Of a stretch of DNA of 64,000 bases, positions 63,158-64,000 are shown one piece after another; the first letter of the stretch is position 1; every line of letters begins with the position of its first letter. Location of the stretch: assembly GCA_050954285.1 (NCBI GenBank), contig JBPBPL010000025.1:1-64000 (forward strand), given 5' to 3'. A model generated the notes under the pieces. That model made no database searches, was not told where the DNA came from, and saw nothing but the letters and a program-made list of their open reading frames with translations. Source of the stretch: Mucilaginibacter_A sp050954285 (GTDB lineage: Bacteria > Bacteroidota > Bacteroidia > Sphingobacteriales > Sphingobacteriaceae). The translations under genes were made by a program, and so were the position numbers.

Positions 63158-64000
63158 ATGAAATTTCCTTTTTACGCAATACTGTTTTTAACCACCTTTT
63201 TTTCGGATACTGTTTTTAGTCAGCAAAAAATAGCATCCGCTGATCCGCAGAAAAAAAGCGCATTTATTAATGCGTTGATGAAGAAAATGACTTTAGAGGA
63301 AAAGATTGGCCAGCTAAATTTGCCCAGTTCCGGAGATTTTACAACCGGCACAGCAACCAATTCCGATGTTGCCCAGAAAATTGAAAAGGGTGAAGTTGGC
63401 GGCTTGTTCAACATTAAATCTGTAGAAAAAATCCGGGCCGTACAACAGTTGGCGGTCGAGAAAAGCCGTTTAAAAATTCCGCTGATTTTTGGGATGGATG
63501 TGATTCATGGTTATGAAACGGTTTTCCCGATTCCGTTGGGTTTATCGTGCAGCTGGGATTTGCCGGCGATAGAAAAAAGCGCGCAAATTGCCGCTTCCGA
63601 AGCGAGTGCCGATGGGATTTGCTGGACGTTTTCGCCCATGGTTGATATTTCCCGCGATCCGCGCTGGGGAAGAATGTCGGAAGGTTCCGGTGAAGATCCG
63701 TACCTCGGTTCGCAGATTGCACGGGCGATGGTTCAGGGTTATCAAGGCAAGGATTATACCCAGAATAACCGCATTATGGCCTGTGTAAAACATTATGCCT
63801 TGTATGGTGCTGTAGAAGCTGGCCGTGAATACAATACGGTGGATATGAGCCATGTACGGATGTATAACGAATACTTTCCACCTTATAAAGCGGCAGTTGA
63901 TGCCGGAGCCGGAAGTGTAATGGCTTCGTTTAATGAGGTGGACGGCATCCCGGCAACGGGAAATAAGTGGCTGCTTACCAACGTGTTGCGAAACCAATGG
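63158..64000 (+). CDS. GH3 family beta-glucosidase, N-terminal part (runs off the window)
   Basis: 281 residues are visible from the ATG at 63158, with a signal peptide (FPFYAILFLTTFFSDTVFSQQ). GH3 motifs include MTLEEKIGQLNLP, IPLIFGMDVIHGYETVFPIP, FSPMVDISRDPRWGRMSEG, GEDPYLGS and VKHYALYGAVEAGREYN. The nucleophile Asp of the SDW motif lies beyond the window. In Bacteroides thetaiotaomicron a GH3 enzyme next to a GH144 gene cleaves sophoro-oligosaccharides, so a beta-1,2-glucosidase is likely. Two exact 12-mers lie in its signal peptide region (63179 and 63207). Confidence 0.92.
   Translation, partial: MKFPFYAILFLTTFFSDTVFSQQKIASADPQKKSAFINALMKKMTLEEKIGQLNLPSSGDFTTGTATNSDVAQKIEKGEVGGLFNIKSVEKIRAVQQLAVEKSRLKIPLIFGMDVIHGYETVFPIPLGLSCSWDLPAIEKSAQIAASEASADGICWTFSPMVDISRDPRWGRMSEGSGEDPYLGSQIARAMVQGYQGKDYTQNNRIMACVKHYALYGAVEAGREYNTVDMSHVRMYNEYFPPYKAAVDAGAGSVMASFNEVDGIPATGNKWLLTNVLRNQW

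Noticed and set aside
1..64000. CRISPR array or anti-phage system
   Set aside because: No regular repeat-spacer array and no Cas, restriction or other recognisable defence genes were seen; the 12-mer copies are irregularly spaced.

Overview
The window is chromosomal DNA from a Bacteroidota bacterium, most likely a Sphingobacteriaceae member (Mucilaginibacter/Pedobacter-like). This rests on a SusC/SusD pair, GT117 (DUF2723), head-GIN (DUF2807), Y_Y_Y-type regulator and CrtY/Blh/rhodopsin proteins, weak ribosome binding sites, and two promoters of the Bacteroidetes form TTTG-N18/19-TAnnTTTG. The genus is inference.

Layout. 1-2.9 kb is a decay zone: a frameshifted GH172 (DUF2961) gene, a small metal-binding-like gene with two nonsense codons, and a 0.4 kb IS3-family relic. 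2.9-29.3 kb is an AT-rich exopolysaccharide/capsule locus, nearly all on the minus strand. It holds an SLBB export protein, a Wzz-like protein, four GT-B glycosyltransferases, an EpsG-like polymerase, the Wzm/Wzt ABC exporter, a WavE protein, a nucleotidyltransferase-kinase fusion, a HAD phosphatase, a second nucleotidyltransferase, a GT2 enzyme plus a GT2 pseudogene, an epimerase, a WecA-like initiating transferase, a WbpM/PglF-type dehydratase and a Wzi-like barrel. An MBOAT/SGNH acylation pair lies inside it on the opposite strand. A second IS3 relic in inverted orientation lies at 29.9 kb, so the locus is bracketed by relics of one IS family.

30-47 kb is housekeeping and general metabolism: tRNA-Glu, accA, GT117, tRNA-Gln, prs, rplY/ctc, pth, a pentapeptide protein, a quinone-reductase-like enzyme, two exported hydrolases, a head-GIN protein and an alpha/beta hydrolase. 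45.9-52.6 kb is a light-related cluster: a PAS histidine kinase, a BLUF photoreceptor, a GH130 enzyme, lycopene cyclase, Blh retinal-forming dioxygenase and a microbial rhodopsin with an unusual D-T-K motif. 53.3-64 kb is a polysaccharide utilisation locus: Y_Y_Y/LuxR regulator, SusC, SusD, GH144, SGNH esterase and a GH3 enzyme cut by the window end. The gene content points to beta-1,2-glucan.

The strongest unexplained signal is a dispersed 12-mer in two sister forms, TAAAAGAAGYAT and TAAAAACAGYAT. I count 28 exact copies on both strands, intergenic and inside genes. Several form inverted pairs at gene ends, including a perfect 19-bp inverted repeat at 45780-45835. It behaves like a highly iterated signal such as a DNA-uptake-type sequence or a REP-like element; its function is unknown.
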